Assembly: GCF_003610355.1 (NCBI RefSeq)
Contig: NZ_RAPY01000003.1
Location: 124,001-188,000, forward strand
Origin: Sphingobacterium detergens
Lineage (GTDB): Bacteria > Bacteroidota > Bacteroidia > Sphingobacteriales > Sphingobacteriaceae
Length of the DNA: 64,000 nucleotides
Direction: 5' to 3'
Position 1 is the first letter of the stretch. Each line of letters begins with the position of its first letter. The notes beneath the pieces were generated by a model that was not told the origin of the DNA, ran no database searches, and saw only the letters and a list, made by a program, of their open reading frames with translations. A program made the position numbers and the translations under genes. Shown one piece after another: positions 26,003 through 35,836 of this stretch.

Positions 26003-27601
26003 TTATCTAGGATTAGGAGTTAAGCCAGCATTTATTACATCTTGTGGTAGTTGAATAGCCCGTCGGTTATCTCTTACTGTAAGTGTATTGTCAGTAACTG
26101 TATATGTCATCGTACCATTAAAGACAGCCGGAGCTTCTCTTCTTGTGATTTCAATACCATAACGTTTTACATCAAACCAACGCATACCTGTTTGAATAAA
26201 TTGCAGGCGCTTAAGCGATAGTATCGCCTGAATCATATTCTCTTGTGTTCCTGCTTCAATTTGGAAGTCTGGATTTAATTTCTTCTTTGGCGTAGGCGAA
26301 GTTGGCGTAAAATAAGCAAATGAATTTGCCCAAGTATTAATTGAAGCTTCACTTATCGTCGCGGGGTTATTTATTGTGTTATTGTCAATATGAATTTGCA
26401 TATCAGTAATTGCTGCACCATAATTTTTTAAGTGTATATATGCCTCCGCTCTATTCAATAGTGCTTCTTCTGAGGTGATCGGCGCGTATACACCTTTAGT
26501 AAATCCTATTCCAGCAACTTGATCAGTATATTCAAACATACGTGCTAAATGAGGAAAAAGAATTTTATTCGTTGTTGTACTAGAGTACACAAAAGCTCTT
26601 ATTCTGTAGTCGGTAGAAGAAGTTGCCCGACCGAATGGCTGCCTTGCATATACTGTTTCAGTCATACCGATACTCCCTCCGTGGGCCAGCCTATTGTTGG
26701 TTGAATAGTTACCAAAAGTCTGTCCCATCGAAGAGGAAGCCGTTGCGATGAGGAAATTTGCTTTTATTGAACTAGCATTATACTCTCTGCTTATATTTGC
26801 ATAAGCAGCCGCAAAGGAGGCAATTGTTTTATAATCTCTTAAAGTTGTACTTGGATTCTCACCCAAAGCCAATGTAGCATATTCAACAACTTTTACCCAA
26901 TCCTCCATAAACAGAGCAACACGAGATGCAAATGTATACGCTGCGGCACGATTAAAATGATATTTTGCAACACTAGAGTTTGCATAGGAAGCATCATTAA
27001 TTAATGGTAAGCCTTCTTCAACATCCTTTTTAATATTGTTATAGACTTCAGCCACTGTGTTACGCTGGTATTTGGGGTTCAAGGTAGTCTCTCCCTTTGT
27101 CATATAGGTAATACCTAAATCTGTTGCCGAATACTTTTTTGAGTAATTTTGAGCAAACATATTGACAAGAATCCAGTGATTATAAGCACGCGCCAGCAAA
27201 GCCTCTCCACGTTGTGCATTTAGGCTAATCGGATTACCTTGTTCTTCAATTGCTTGTAACGCCGCATTAGCACTAGCTATAGCACTATAACATGCTGCCC
27301 AAACACGCTCAATCCCATCATTATTGGTTTCTGTTATATCTTGCCATTTATAAATTTCCTCTATAAATCGAGGATAATTTAAATAGACAGGTCCAACATC
27401 GTCAACGTTATCAGAAGACAGTTCTGATACGACCACATATGAACTGCTCGGATAAGCACCTACTAGCATTTTGGCTATTTTGTCGGTAGTATTTAATTCA
27501 GCCCTATTATCGGGCAATTCATCCAGGTATTTCTTACAGGAAGAAAAGCTTATTGTTAATATCCCCGCCGAAATTAATATATATAATAATCTATTTTTCA
27601 T
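26003..27601 (-). CDS. SusD/RagB-family lipoprotein (operon A)
   Basis: A 532-residue SusD homologue, the substrate-binding lid for the adjacent SusC. The signal ends at FSSCKKYLDELPDNRAE (lipid Cys about 22), the standard SusD N-terminus. TPR-like segments include RGEALLARAYNHWILVNMFA near residue 135, LLNRAEAYIHLKNYGAAITD, and MRWFDVKRYGIEI; it ends RRAIQLPQDVINAGLTPNPR. The gene lies 3 bp after susC. Its counterpart in operon B (37217-38689) shares the opening DNRAE/DMRAE and the closing QNPR/TPNPR pattern, which confirms paralogy. Confidence 0.96.
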   Translation of the reverse strand: MKNRLLYILISAGILTISFSSCKKYLDELPDNRAELNTTDKIAKMLVGAYPSSSYVVVSELSSDNVDDVGPVYLNYPRFIEEIYKWQDITETNNDGIERVWAACYSAIASANAALQAIEEQGNPISLNAQRGEALLARAYNHWILVNMFAQNYSKKYSATDLGITYMTKGETTLNPKYQRNTVAEVYNNIKKDVEEGLPLINDASYANSSVAKYHFNRAAAYTFASRVALFMEDWVKVVEYATLALGENPSTTLRDYKTIASFAAAYANISREYNASSIKANFLIATASSSMGQTFGNYSTNNRLAHGGSIGMTETVYARQPFGRATSSTDYRIRAFVYSSTTTNKILFPHLARMFEYTDQVAGIGFTKGVYAPITSEEALLNRAEAYIHLKNYGAAITDMQIHIDNNTINNPATISEASINTWANSFAYFTPTSPTPKKKLNPDFQIEAGTQENMIQAILSLKRLQFIQTGMRWFDVKRYGIEITRREAPAVFNGTMTYTVTDNTLTVRDNRRAIQLPQDVINAGLTPNPR

Positions 27602-27604
27602 ATG

Positions 27605-30600
27605 CTAGAATCCCATTTTTAAGGTTAAAGTATATTGTTTTGCAATTGGCAACGCCACACCGCCTGAGTTTACGAATTCTGGATCCTGTCCATTAAGACG
27701 TTTATCTGCATAGATCAACCAAGGGTTGATGACGTTAAATCTAAGTCCCAGATTGTTCATTTTGATAGATTTCACAAAATGTTTTGGTAATTCATATGAT
27801 AAGGAAATATCTTTCAAACGAATAAAATCACCTTTAGCAACAGTTTCAGTAGAGTAATTATAAGCATTGTAGGCATAACCAAATTGACTGTTATTGCGAA
27901 TAAAGCGAGAATCCAAAATAACTGGAATATTCGTAAATGCTTCATCGCCCGGAACTGTCCACGCATCAGAAAACTCCCTTGGTGTCGCATCAAGATCAGT
28001 ATAACCTGTTCTATATGCTGGATCCAATCGAACTACATTTCCAAATGAGTACGTAATAAATACATTTAGCTTAAAATTCTTGTAAGAAAACACATTGCCA
28101 AAACTTCCCATATCAGTCGGTTCAGTAGGTCCCTCATATTTTAAGAAATCAATCCTTTTACGTTCTTGAAAATAAACACCTGTCGTTGTCTCTGCTCCAT
28201 CTATGTAATTATATACAGGCAATCCGTTAGGAAGAAGTCTATTAAAAGGAATAGAAAACAACGGTCTTACGGGATAGCCCACAACTCCATAACCACCAGC
28301 GGCAATTAGATCAGAGATTCTGCTATTATTTTCCAAAGCAGTTATTTTATTCTTCGCTTTTGTATAAATGAAACTAGATGTCCATGAGAAATCCTCCTTT
28401 TTCACAATTGTCGCAGATAGACTAAACTCCAATCCATTGGATTCCATATTGGCAACGTTACCATATTTTGAAATCTCTCCACCAAGTCCCTGCGTATTAA
28501 CAATACCTATTAGGTCAAAATTCTTGCGTTTATAATAATCTACATCTAAAGCAATTCTATTTTGGAACAAACCAATAGAAGTACCAATATTCAGTTCGTG
28601 TTTTTTCTCGTAAGTCAGCTCAGAATTTTCTAAATCTGAAATAGAAAGACCAGTTTCTTTGTCTGCAGTACTTGGTCGCCACGGGTTGTAACTCTGTATA
28701 ATGATCTTGGAATTGGTAACGAAATCAGGGCCTCTATCTGCAGTCAAGCTATAGGATCCTTTGAAACTTAGACTTGAAAAAGGTGTATTCAACTTTTTAA
28801 AGAAATCTTCCTCCATTACATTCCACATTCCAGAGACATTCCATGTTGGCATCCATCGTGCTGAAGTTGATCTCCCCAAACGGTTAGTCCCCTCATACCT
28901 TAAGGTACCATTAATGGTATAACGATTATCAAATGTATAATTGGCGGTACCATAAAATGCGACTTGTCTATTCCGCGCTGGTGCTACATCGCCATTTTTT
29001 CTGCGATCAATGGAATAGTAATCTGCATTTTCCTCTTGACTTTTCTTAAATAATTTATAGTCAATAAATGGAAGCTCCCCTAAATCATATTGTAAGCCCC
29101 AGCCTCTAAACCAATTTTGATTTCGGTCAACCGAATTCGTTTCCGCTCCTCCAAATGCATAAAGCTTATGGATCTCATTAAATGTTTTATCGTATGCAGC
29201 AGTAAACCGAAAGTCTTTCGTCAACATCTTGTTATCTGTACGGTTATAAATACCTCCATAAGGTAAAATAGAAACAGGAACAGCATAAGGATCACTTGGG
29301 TCTGTATATAAGAAAGGGTTTGCGTCACGAATAAATGTCGTTGGCATCCAACGATAAGCTAATGCTTGATTTGACTGATCTTTGATATAATGTTGCTGTG
29401 ATGTTTGTTGATATCGTGTAGCTGCTAAAATGCCTAACTCTAGCGACTTAATTGGTTTCCATTTAAGTTCACCTTGAAATTTAATATCTGCAGCATTAAT
29501 ATCCATATAATTATTATCCAATTCATGTAAGATGTTAAAAGGTGCATAATTTCGAGTATAAAATTCATTAGCATCAAGTGTACGTGAGTTCCTTAACGCA
29601 TAGGTATATGGATTAATATCAAAATCTCGTTTAATTTCCATGGAGACTCGATCCACAGATGACCCTATCGTACCAGGTGCCCTTTGATCCCGGTAGGATC
29701 CATTTGTTCGCAGGTCCAATTTTAGATTATCGTACAAATTATAGGATGCATTGAACATACCTGTGTAGCGCTTTACGTCAGATTTACGTGCCCAGCCATT
29801 ATCAAAAACTCCACTGATAGATGTATAGTACTGTGCTCTCTCTGTACCTGAAGAAAGACTGACCGAGTGATTCTGCATGATTGTTTTGCTAAACAATTGT
29901 TTAAACCAATCGGTGTTTCGGTATTCCGCCTGTCTTAAGTAGGCGTTTCTTGCCTCCTGCGTATTTTCTAACTGCCCCGCTTTGATCAACTCGTACATTT
30001 TCCCATAGACTCCTGATTCGGATCTACTTGCAACATCAGCCATTGTCAACCATCCTCTTTGTTCAAGAGTCTGATAAAAGGCCATCTGTTCCTGGGAATT
30101 CATAATATTGAAATTATTATAAGATGGTATAGCCCTAGAAGTAAACTCTCCAACATAATTTGCAGAATTTCTTCCTGCAATTCCTTTCTTGGTTGTAATA
30201 ACAATGACACCACCCATAGCGCGGGCTCCATATATCGAGGTCGCTGAACCATCCTTAAGTACTGTGAAAGATTCGATATCGTTTGCATTTAATCCTGCAA
30301 CAGCTGAACTGATCAATGTCAATGCATCCCCTGAAGAAAGATCGTCCGAAGAAACATTCGCAACATCTTCTATAATAATTCCATCAATTACCCAAAGGGG
30401 TTTTGAACTACCATAAATTGACGTTGCACCACGAACACGAATCTTTGGAGCAGAACCAAAAGTTCCGGTTGTATTTTGAACTGACACGCCCGCTACACGC
30501 CCCTCTAAAGCTCTTGATGGATCGGGAAGGCCACCAAGCTCTATATCTTTCATATCAACTTTAGCAGTTGCTCCTGTAAAAGTTCTTTTATCAATTTTAG

Positions 30601-31258
30601 CTCCTAATCCTGTTACGACGACCTCTTCAATTTGTTTTTCATTAGAGTCTAAAATAATCGAAATTACATTTCTATTGTTAATAGCAATTTCGGTATTATT
30701 GTACCCCACGTAGCGGATAACTAACGTCGCACTTCCATCAGCATTGATTTTAAAGTGGCCATTTCCATCAGTCTGGGTAGAGATCGAACTACCTTTAACA
30801 GTAATTGTAGCGCCAGCCAATGGATTTCCGTTATTATCTTTGATAGTTCCAGAAACGATTTGCTGTAAATCCTCAGTAACTATTTCGTTCTTCCCATTGC
30901 TGTTTATAGAAATTGTGTTGGCAATAATCTTGTACTCAATATTTTTATTCTTCAGAATAGAATTTAATGCCTCTTTGACAGATGCATCCTTAAGATTGAC
31001 TGTAATACGAGATTTTGAGTTCAGATTTTCACTGTATAATATGCGGAGATTGGACTGCTTAGAAATTGCCGAAAGTGCTTCTTCAATCCGTGCATTCCTC
31101 ATCTTCAATGTAACCTTTTGAGCGGTTCCTTTTGCATGGACTCCGGTTACAAATGCAAATAAAAGGCATGTACTAATTTTCATAATACGTAAGGGTTTGC
31201 AAAACCTGTGATCTTGAGGTATCAAGGACCAGGCTTTGCCAAATGGTAAGTTATTCAT
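27605..31258 (-). CDS. STN-domain SusC/RagA TonB-linked transporter (operon A)
   Basis: A 1217-residue TonB-dependent transporter. In order: a polar ~25-residue leader, a hydrophobic signal (MKISTCLLFAFVTGV), an STN secretin/TonB N-terminal domain (about 45-118, with ARIEEALSAISKQSNLRI), a carboxypeptidase-like beta-sandwich (about 130-215), and the plug with the SusC motif VLKDGSATSIYGARAMGGVI at about 330-350. A 22-strand barrel ends in LKMGF. The STN domain couples ligand binding to the FecR anti-sigma encoded just upstream. An 11-bp-arm hairpin shared with operon B lies 73 nt before the start. The ATG at 31258 is favoured over the internal Met at the signal because the leader is conserved in the operon B paralogue. 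Confidence 0.96.
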   Translation of the reverse strand: MNNLPFGKAWSLIPQDHRFCKPLRIMKISTCLLFAFVTGVHAKGTAQKVTLKMRNARIEEALSAISKQSNLRILYSENLNSKSRITVNLKDASVKEALNSILKNKNIEYKIIANTISINSNGKNEIVTEDLQQIVSGTIKDNNGNPLAGATITVKGSSISTQTDGNGHFKINADGSATLVIRYVGYNNTEIAINNRNVISIILDSNEKQIEEVVVTGLGAKIDKRTFTGATAKVDMKDIELGGLPDPSRALEGRVAGVSVQNTTGTFGSAPKIRVRGATSIYGSSKPLWVIDGIIIEDVANVSSDDLSSGDALTLISSAVAGLNANDIESFTVLKDGSATSIYGARAMGGVIVITTKKGIAGRNSANYVGEFTSRAIPSYNNFNIMNSQEQMAFYQTLEQRGWLTMADVASRSESGVYGKMYELIKAGQLENTQEARNAYLRQAEYRNTDWFKQLFSKTIMQNHSVSLSSGTERAQYYTSISGVFDNGWARKSDVKRYTGMFNASYNLYDNLKLDLRTNGSYRDQRAPGTIGSSVDRVSMEIKRDFDINPYTYALRNSRTLDANEFYTRNYAPFNILHELDNNYMDINAADIKFQGELKWKPIKSLELGILAATRYQQTSQQHYIKDQSNQALAYRWMPTTFIRDANPFLYTDPSDPYAVPVSILPYGGIYNRTDNKMLTKDFRFTAAYDKTFNEIHKLYAFGGAETNSVDRNQNWFRGWGLQYDLGELPFIDYKLFKKSQEENADYYSIDRRKNGDVAPARNRQVAFYGTANYTFDNRYTINGTLRYEGTNRLGRSTSARWMPTWNVSGMWNVMEEDFFKKLNTPFSSLSFKGSYSLTADRGPDFVTNSKIIIQSYNPWRPSTADKETGLSISDLENSELTYEKKHELNIGTSIGLFQNRIALDVDYYKRKNFDLIGIVNTQGLGGEISKYGNVANMESNGLEFSLSATIVKKEDFSWTSSFIYTKAKNKITALENNSRISDLIAAGGYGVVGYPVRPLFSIPFNRLLPNGLPVYNYIDGAETTTGVYFQERKRIDFLKYEGPTEPTDMGSFGNVFSYKNFKLNVFITYSFGNVVRLDPAYRTGYTDLDATPREFSDAWTVPGDEAFTNIPVILDSRFIRNNSQFGYAYNAYNYSTETVAKGDFIRLKDISLSYELPKHFVKSIKMNNLGLRFNVINPWLIYADKRLNGQDPEFVNSGGVALPIAKQYTLTLKMGF

Positions 31259-31331
31259 ACATTTACATTTTGTGGTTAATTAGGTAATTAATAGTTCACT
31301 TTTAAGTTATGAGCCCTTTGATCACATTTCT

Positions 31332-31359
31332 GAACAGGGATGCGCCAACATTCCTGTTC
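31332..31359 (-). promoter_or_regulatory. Conserved leader hairpin upstream of susC (operon A)
   Basis: Two 11-nt arms (31332-31342 and 31349-31359) pair with a single mismatch around a 6-nt loop. The arms are identical to those at 42469-42496, and the element lies at the same distance (73 versus 72 nt) from its susC start. There is no T tract, so it is not a simple terminator; an RNA-level control or processing site in the fecR-susC gap is likely. Confidence 0.7.
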
Positions 31360-31427
31360 TCCTTTATAGGCTACTTTAAGTTTTGGATAGTAAAATTATA
31401 TCATAAGCATTTACGATTTAAGATGAT

Positions 31428-32582
31428 TTAGTTTTTATTCTCAATAATCAGTTCTTTACCGTGAATTTCAAAACGGAGATCACTGACATACGATAGCATT
31501 TCCAAAACTTGGGAGAGCTGCACATCACGTTGAATACTTCCACTGTATTCCTTGGTTAGCTGCACATCCCCTCTAAACTTTACCTCCAAATCATACCATC
31601 TCGAAAGCTGATGTGCAATATTAACAATGGTCTCCTTTTTAAAATAAAATTCATTGTTGTGCCATGCTAGGTCTTGCTGAATATCTGCTTTACCCTTGAC
31701 AAGATTATTTTTTGAAAGTGATGCAAACTCCCCGGGTATTAATTCAAGTTTATTTTCCTTTTGTCTTACTTCTACTTTACCTTCTACTAATGTCGTACGG
31801 ATATTGTCATGATAAGCAAATACATTAAAATGCGTTCCTAACACTTTGATTTCGCCCGCTTTAGAAGCCACAAAAAACGGTCTTTTCGCATCGTGCGCCA
31901 CTTCAAAATAAGCTTCCCCTTCAAGCGCCACTCGTCTCTCATTATCAGGAAATTGCGCTGGAAATGTTAAATTAGACTGTGCATTTATCCAAACTTTAGT
32001 ACCGTCACTTAACGTCAGTTTATAAAAACTAGCGCGGGGAACAACAAGGGAATTCAAATGATCTTCGGCATAGGAACCACTATTCTTAACAATCAATTCC
32101 AGATCACTGGCCATTAATGTTTTATTATTGTCCAGCGCCTTAGCAGTTGTATTATTCAACAAAAATTCATCACCATTTGCCATTCTCAAAATTGCACCAC
32201 TTTTTGCTGGTGCAATATCTCGTCCAACAGCTATGGTTTGTTTTTGTTCACTTGTATCCTTTATCAGCAAATTATTATACCATATATAAACAAGTCCCAT
32301 CACTAATAATAGTGATGCAGCGATTCCAATTAACCATTTTCCGTTTGATTTTGTATTTCCGCTTTTATTGTTCAGTTGATTCCAAGCTTTATTAGCATCC
32401 AACTGTCTTAAAATGACCAAATCTTCCTCTATATTCTGTGCTTTTTGAAATGACGCTAAAAGCTGTTTGTTCTGAGCACTTGCTCGGAGCCATTCATCAA
32501 ACCGTAGCTTTTCCTCTTCGGTCAACTGATCGCAAAGAAATTTATGGATTAGGTTAGCAATATGTCCTGCATTTTCCTTCAT
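31428..32582 (-). CDS. FecR-family anti-sigma factor (operon A)
   Basis: A 384-residue inner-membrane anti-sigma/signal-transfer protein. A short cytoplasmic N-terminal domain (with FDEWLRASAQNKQLL, sigma-binding) precedes one transmembrane helix (about residues 82-102, GIAASLLLVMGLVYIWYNN). The periplasmic FecR domain includes PRASFYKLTLSDGTKVWINA and EGEAYFEVAHDAKRPFFV. The C-terminal STN-interacting part (DLEVKFRGDV onward, LSQVLEMLSYVSDLRFEI) is DUF4974-like. It transmits the signal from the SusC STN domain to the sigma factor encoded 46 bp upstream. Its paralogue in operon B has the same layout. Confidence 0.95.
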   Translation of the reverse strand: MKENAGHIANLIHKFLCDQLTEEEKLRFDEWLRASAQNKQLLASFQKAQNIEEDLVILRQLDANKAWNQLNNKSGNTKSNGKWLIGIAASLLLVMGLVYIWYNNLLIKDTSEQKQTIAVGRDIAPAKSGAILRMANGDEFLLNNTTAKALDNNKTLMASDLELIVKNSGSYAEDHLNSLVVPRASFYKLTLSDGTKVWINAQSNLTFPAQFPDNERRVALEGEAYFEVAHDAKRPFFVASKAGEIKVLGTHFNVFAYHDNIRTTLVEGKVEVRQKENKLELIPGEFASLSKNNLVKGKADIQQDLAWHNNEFYFKKETIVNIAHQLSRWYDLEVKFRGDVQLTKEYSGSIQRDVQLSQVLEMLSYVSDLRFEIHGKELIIENKN

Positions 32583-32628
32583 ATATTACACTAAAGAAAC
32601 GCAAGACGAAAAAAAGGGTGACAAAAAT

Positions 32629-33156
32629 TTAAATATTTTTTAACAAAAATATAATAAGGGGAATAAATTCAGGGTTCAGCCGATTTAATAACATTTTCAT
32701 ACCCCGTTGCTTTTGTGTTTTTACAGTATTAATGCTAATTTGAAGTTCTTTGGTGATCTCAAGATTAGACAAGCCTTCTAGATATCCCAAACGAAAGACT
32801 TGTTGACAGGAGGCAGGCATTTGCTCAATAATTTTATAGATTTCCTGTATAACCTCACTATGAATCATATTCATTTCAAGCGCAGTATTATCCTCTTCTG
32901 TAAACCCGACTACATTCCAATACTTTTGACGTACTTTCTCATGACGAATATGATTATAACAGGCGAAACGCACAGAACTATAGAGATAGTTTTTGACAGC
33001 GGTCTCATTATCACTTACTTGATCAGAGTTTTTAAAATAGGCAATAAAAGAGTCTTGCACGAGATCTTCTGCAACTGGCAGGTCGCCTAGTATCTTCCAC
33101 GCAAAGTGACATAGACCGTTGTAATGTGTTTTGAATAATACTTCTTCCTTCTGCAT
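32629..33156 (-). CDS. ECF RNA polymerase sigma factor (operon A)
   Basis: A 175-residue FecI-type ECF sigma factor. Region 2 includes LCHFAWKILGDLPVAEDLVQ and DSFIAYFKN, with the AEDLVQD core. Region 4 (about 130-165) has SCQQVFRLGYLEGLSNLEIT and the recognition helix SINTVKTQKQRGMKMLL. It lacks other domains. It is the first gene of operon A, followed by the fecR gene, and presumably activates the susCD operon when released by FecR. Region 4 is nearly identical to that of the operon B sigma, so cross-activation between the two operons is possible. Confidence 0.95.
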   Translation of the reverse strand: MQKEEVLFKTHYNGLCHFAWKILGDLPVAEDLVQDSFIAYFKNSDQVSDNETAVKNYLYSSVRFACYNHIRHEKVRQKYWNVVGFTEEDNTALEMNMIHSEVIQEIYKIIEQMPASCQQVFRLGYLEGLSNLEITKELQISINTVKTQKQRGMKMLLNRLNPEFIPLIIFLLKNI

Positions 33157-33612
33157 ATTTTAGAATACTCGGTTCCCACTGCTCTACCGTGTTCCGTAGA
33201 TGAGAATTTTAGGACATATATGTACATCTCATAAAGATGCTTAATAATTGTGCCATAAAAATGGGTAATATTTTTTTATTATTCACAAAATAAAAAATAT
33301 TAGCGATCATATTTTTAAGGAATAGAACACCAGATCCGCAGTTAATAGAGATTCAAAAACATTACTAAAAACCTTAAAAACGAAATATCTTTTAAAAAAA
33401 AGTGACAATTGATTCAAAGAAAAATCTTCATTTACCTGGAATCAATTGTCACAATTTTGAGTAAAAGTATATAGCCCTGAAATGAAGAACAACTTAAAAA
33501 AATCGCAGATTCAGTATTATCAACATTATGATTTTTATCTACATTATTTTTAGTATATAGTAGCATTAAAATTTGAAGTGCTGTTCTATAAAAATTAGAT
33601 CTTATTCCATTT
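33157..33612. other. Gap between operons A and B, no gene seen
   Basis: About 456 bp hold the operon A promoter region (right of the sigma start, 33157-33390) and the operon B terminator at 33394-33452. The rest is AT-rich without a coding frame. I could not define the promoter. Confidence 0.6.
33394..33452 (-). terminator. Terminator of operon B
   Basis: On the minus strand a perfect 14-bp stem (33439-33452 with 33402-33415) has a 23-nt loop and is followed by eight T. It lies 160 bp after the last gene of operon B and separates it from the operon A sigma gene. Confidence 0.85.
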
Positions 33613-34422
33613 TTACAAAAGACGCGTTACATGAGCAGCTAGCTTTTCTCTTGTCTGTTTTGGAAATAATTTATAAACTTCAATATATCGTTTAAAATCT
33701 TCTTTGGTATTCACTTGAAACCGATAAATATGAGGAATAACATCACTTTCAATATGTTTTTTCATAAACACGATCTCCTCATTAATCAATTCCTCCTTAA
33801 CATTATCCAGCCAAGTGTTATTTAATCGACTATTCGCTTTCTCAGCTTGCTCATATAATTTTAAACTCCGATAGTGTTCCACTAATAACTCAAGATTATC
33901 TTTGTGCTGTTGATTTTTTTCTCTGTAATGATTGATCAATTTTAAATACTCATTATAGAGTTTATTATTAGCACCATCTGATTTTATCAGCATATGGATT
34001 GATTCGCTACCTCCATCATTTAACAATATATCTTCCAATTCAATTTGCTTATATATACTGTCAACAGATAAATTGTATTGTTTAGATTCTCTTCTATCCA
34101 CCCAAAATGTAGTGGAAATATAATATTTCGGAACACCGAGCTCAGGCTGGCGAGCAAATCGTTCAACCTCTTGTGGCTTAACAACATCTCTATCCCAAGA
34201 AAAAACGGCCTGATAAACTCCACTTTCAAAATTTTCTAATCCCACATTAAAATTACCGTTTTTTAATGTATCTGAGAGAACTTTACGGCCTGTATTTAAA
34301 TTGTATAGATCTATATACAAAGATTGTTTTATAGCGAGCGTTCCGCTTAAAACACCCCCATCCGACGTTTGGCATCTTGTTAAGACACACAAAAGCAAGA
34401 AAAAGAAAAAGCTGTACTTCAT
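33613..34422 (-). CDS. Lipoprotein with DUF4369-like N-terminus, no thioredoxin domain (operon B)
   Basis: A 269-residue predicted lipoprotein (signal then LTRCQTSDGG, lipid Cys near 17). Residues 23-110 form short strands (GTLAIKQSLYIDLYNLNTGR, then VLSDTLKNGNFNVGL) like the DUF4369 domain that normally precedes a TlpA-type thioredoxin. The rest is helical and charged (YREKNQQHKDNLELLVEHY) and contains no CxxC, so the redox domain is absent. It has no counterpart in operon A. It follows the DUF4302 gene by 84 bp and precedes the operon terminator. The function is unknown; an accessory surface or periplasmic protein of the uptake system is likely. Confidence 0.6.
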   Translation of the reverse strand: MKYSFFFFLLLCVLTRCQTSDGGVLSGTLAIKQSLYIDLYNLNTGRKVLSDTLKNGNFNVGLENFESGVYQAVFSWDRDVVKPQEVERFARQPELGVPKYYISTTFWVDRRESKQYNLSVDSIYKQIELEDILLNDGGSESIHMLIKSDGANNKLYNEYLKLINHYREKNQQHKDNLELLVEHYRSLKLYEQAEKANSRLNNTWLDNVKEELINEEIVFMKKHIESDVIPHIYRFQVNTKEDFKRYIEVYKLFPKQTREKLAAHVTRLL

Positions 34423-34506
34423 ATAATCAAAACTAATACTTTAAGCAATACTGGATCATGCGTAGCAGCATCCAGTATTGCTCGAAAAAATAATCTGCTC
34501 GTATAG

Positions 34507-35835
34507 TTAGTTACTTAACTTAACTAATTTACCATAGAAGAATGAATTGGGATTGTCAGCTTTTATTAATCCTCCAACTCCTTTTACATTAGCATTACTA
34601 CTGGAAATATAATCGAGCTTAAATTCTGCATTAATAAAATAATTCTTAATTGCAGTAATAACCCACCCATTATTCCAATTCGTATTTGATACAGAAGGAA
34701 TATAGTTTGATAATTTAATCTCATTTCCTGCCATCACATAATCAAAAGAGGCATCCGCAAGATAGCTGGATGTGCCTATCTTAAACCAAACTTCCAATTT
34801 TGCTTTTTGCGAATTCATTAACCTAAATGTCATAGAAATCATTGATGCATTATTTAGACCATAGTTAGCAATTTGGTTATTCCACAGGGCGTTAAATTCT
34901 GAATTTATTCCCCCCGGCATTACTGGTCCCTCTACCTGAATAGCATTATAAGTATCTCTGTATCCAAAAAAGGCTGTAATTGGCAATACTGGAACAGGAC
35001 TCTGCTGCACCTCATATTCCTTATTGAAAGAATCAATCAGAACAAGCTTCCCATTGCTCAACTTAGCTTTCAAAAAGCTATTCCCATTTAATTTAATCGG
35101 TTCTGCGAAATTAAGTCCACCCAAATCATAATTGAACTTACCCTCCAAAGCCGAGATTTCTCCTCCAGAAATATAGGTAAAGGAGAATGTTTTGTTTTCG
35201 TCGCTAAAAACAACTTCTATTTTACCTTCAATCGACGGAACACTTATATTTAGGTAGGAATTTGAATTCAAGAAATCGAGAAAGGAGTTTCTGTTCACAC
35301 CAAATCCATTTTCTAAATAGGCTTTCTGCTCATCTTCTTTCGCTTTCACTAAAATTAATGGTTTATGAAATTTTCTCCCGTCAAAAAATAAAGTATCGCC
35401 GTGAGTTTTAACATAATCATATTCAATGTCGCTACCCATTCCTTTTCCTGCTTGTCCTCCGAATACACTCGGATCTGGATCTTGTAACATCGTCAAGTAG
35501 GTATACGTATCAAATGATAATGTTGCCGCCATAATCTGGCGGACCCGATACGTGGACTCTTTCACTTCTAAGGAGGTTTGATTGTCCAGATCGGCGATCA
35601 TCTTAACTCGATCATTTGCACCAAACTGCATGTAAAAACCATACCCTCCTGAATACTCTGTAGTCAACGAAGCTTTCCAGCCATATGGCGCGTCAACCAG
35701 TGTTTTTTTAACATATGCAAGGGTATCTGAGATCCGTGAGTCAGGATCTCCCCCCAGCTCTAGTTCAACTTCTTTAGGCTTGCTACAGCTCATAGCGAGC
35801 ATGACCAAGCACATAAAATAAAATATCTTTCTCAT
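34507..35835 (-). CDS. DUF4302-type surface lipoprotein, long form (operon B)
   Basis: A 442-residue lipoprotein (LAMSCSKPKE, lipid Cys about 17). The region DSRISDTLAYVKKTLVDAPY followed by GWKASLTTEYSGGYGFYMQF is the DUF4302 signature. The short paralogue in operon A corresponds roughly to the first 290 residues. The last ~120 residues (about 325-442: MTFRLMNSQKAKLEV, SSYLADASFDY, FKLDY, DNPNSFFYGKL) align with the C-terminal extension of the metallohydrolase encoded just upstream. This suggests a shared surface module. The function is unknown; the gene abuts the metallohydrolase gene with 1 bp between. Confidence 0.75.
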   Translation of the reverse strand: MRKIFYFMCLVMLAMSCSKPKEVELELGGDPDSRISDTLAYVKKTLVDAPYGWKASLTTEYSGGYGFYMQFGANDRVKMIADLDNQTSLEVKESTYRVRQIMAATLSFDTYTYLTMLQDPDPSVFGGQAGKGMGSDIEYDYVKTHGDTLFFDGRKFHKPLILVKAKEDEQKAYLENGFGVNRNSFLDFLNSNSYLNISVPSIEGKIEVVFSDENKTFSFTYISGGEISALEGKFNYDLGGLNFAEPIKLNGNSFLKAKLSNGKLVLIDSFNKEYEVQQSPVPVLPITAFFGYRDTYNAIQVEGPVMPGGINSEFNALWNNQIANYGLNNASMISMTFRLMNSQKAKLEVWFKIGTSSYLADASFDYVMAGNEIKLSNYIPSVSNTNWNNGWVITAIKNYFINAEFKLDYISSSNANVKGVGGLIKADNPNSFFYGKLVKLSN

Positions 35836-35836
35836 A

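Noticed and set aside
31327..31354. Leader peptide MLxHPCS before the susC genes
   Set aside because: The 7-9 codon frames in both copies are covered entirely by the conserved hairpin, so peptide conservation follows from hairpin conservation; only one copy has a Shine-Dalgarno-like sequence.
33402..33452. 14-bp inverted repeat as a mobile-element end or operator
   Set aside because: On the minus strand it is followed directly by eight T and lies after the last gene of operon B, so a terminator explains it.
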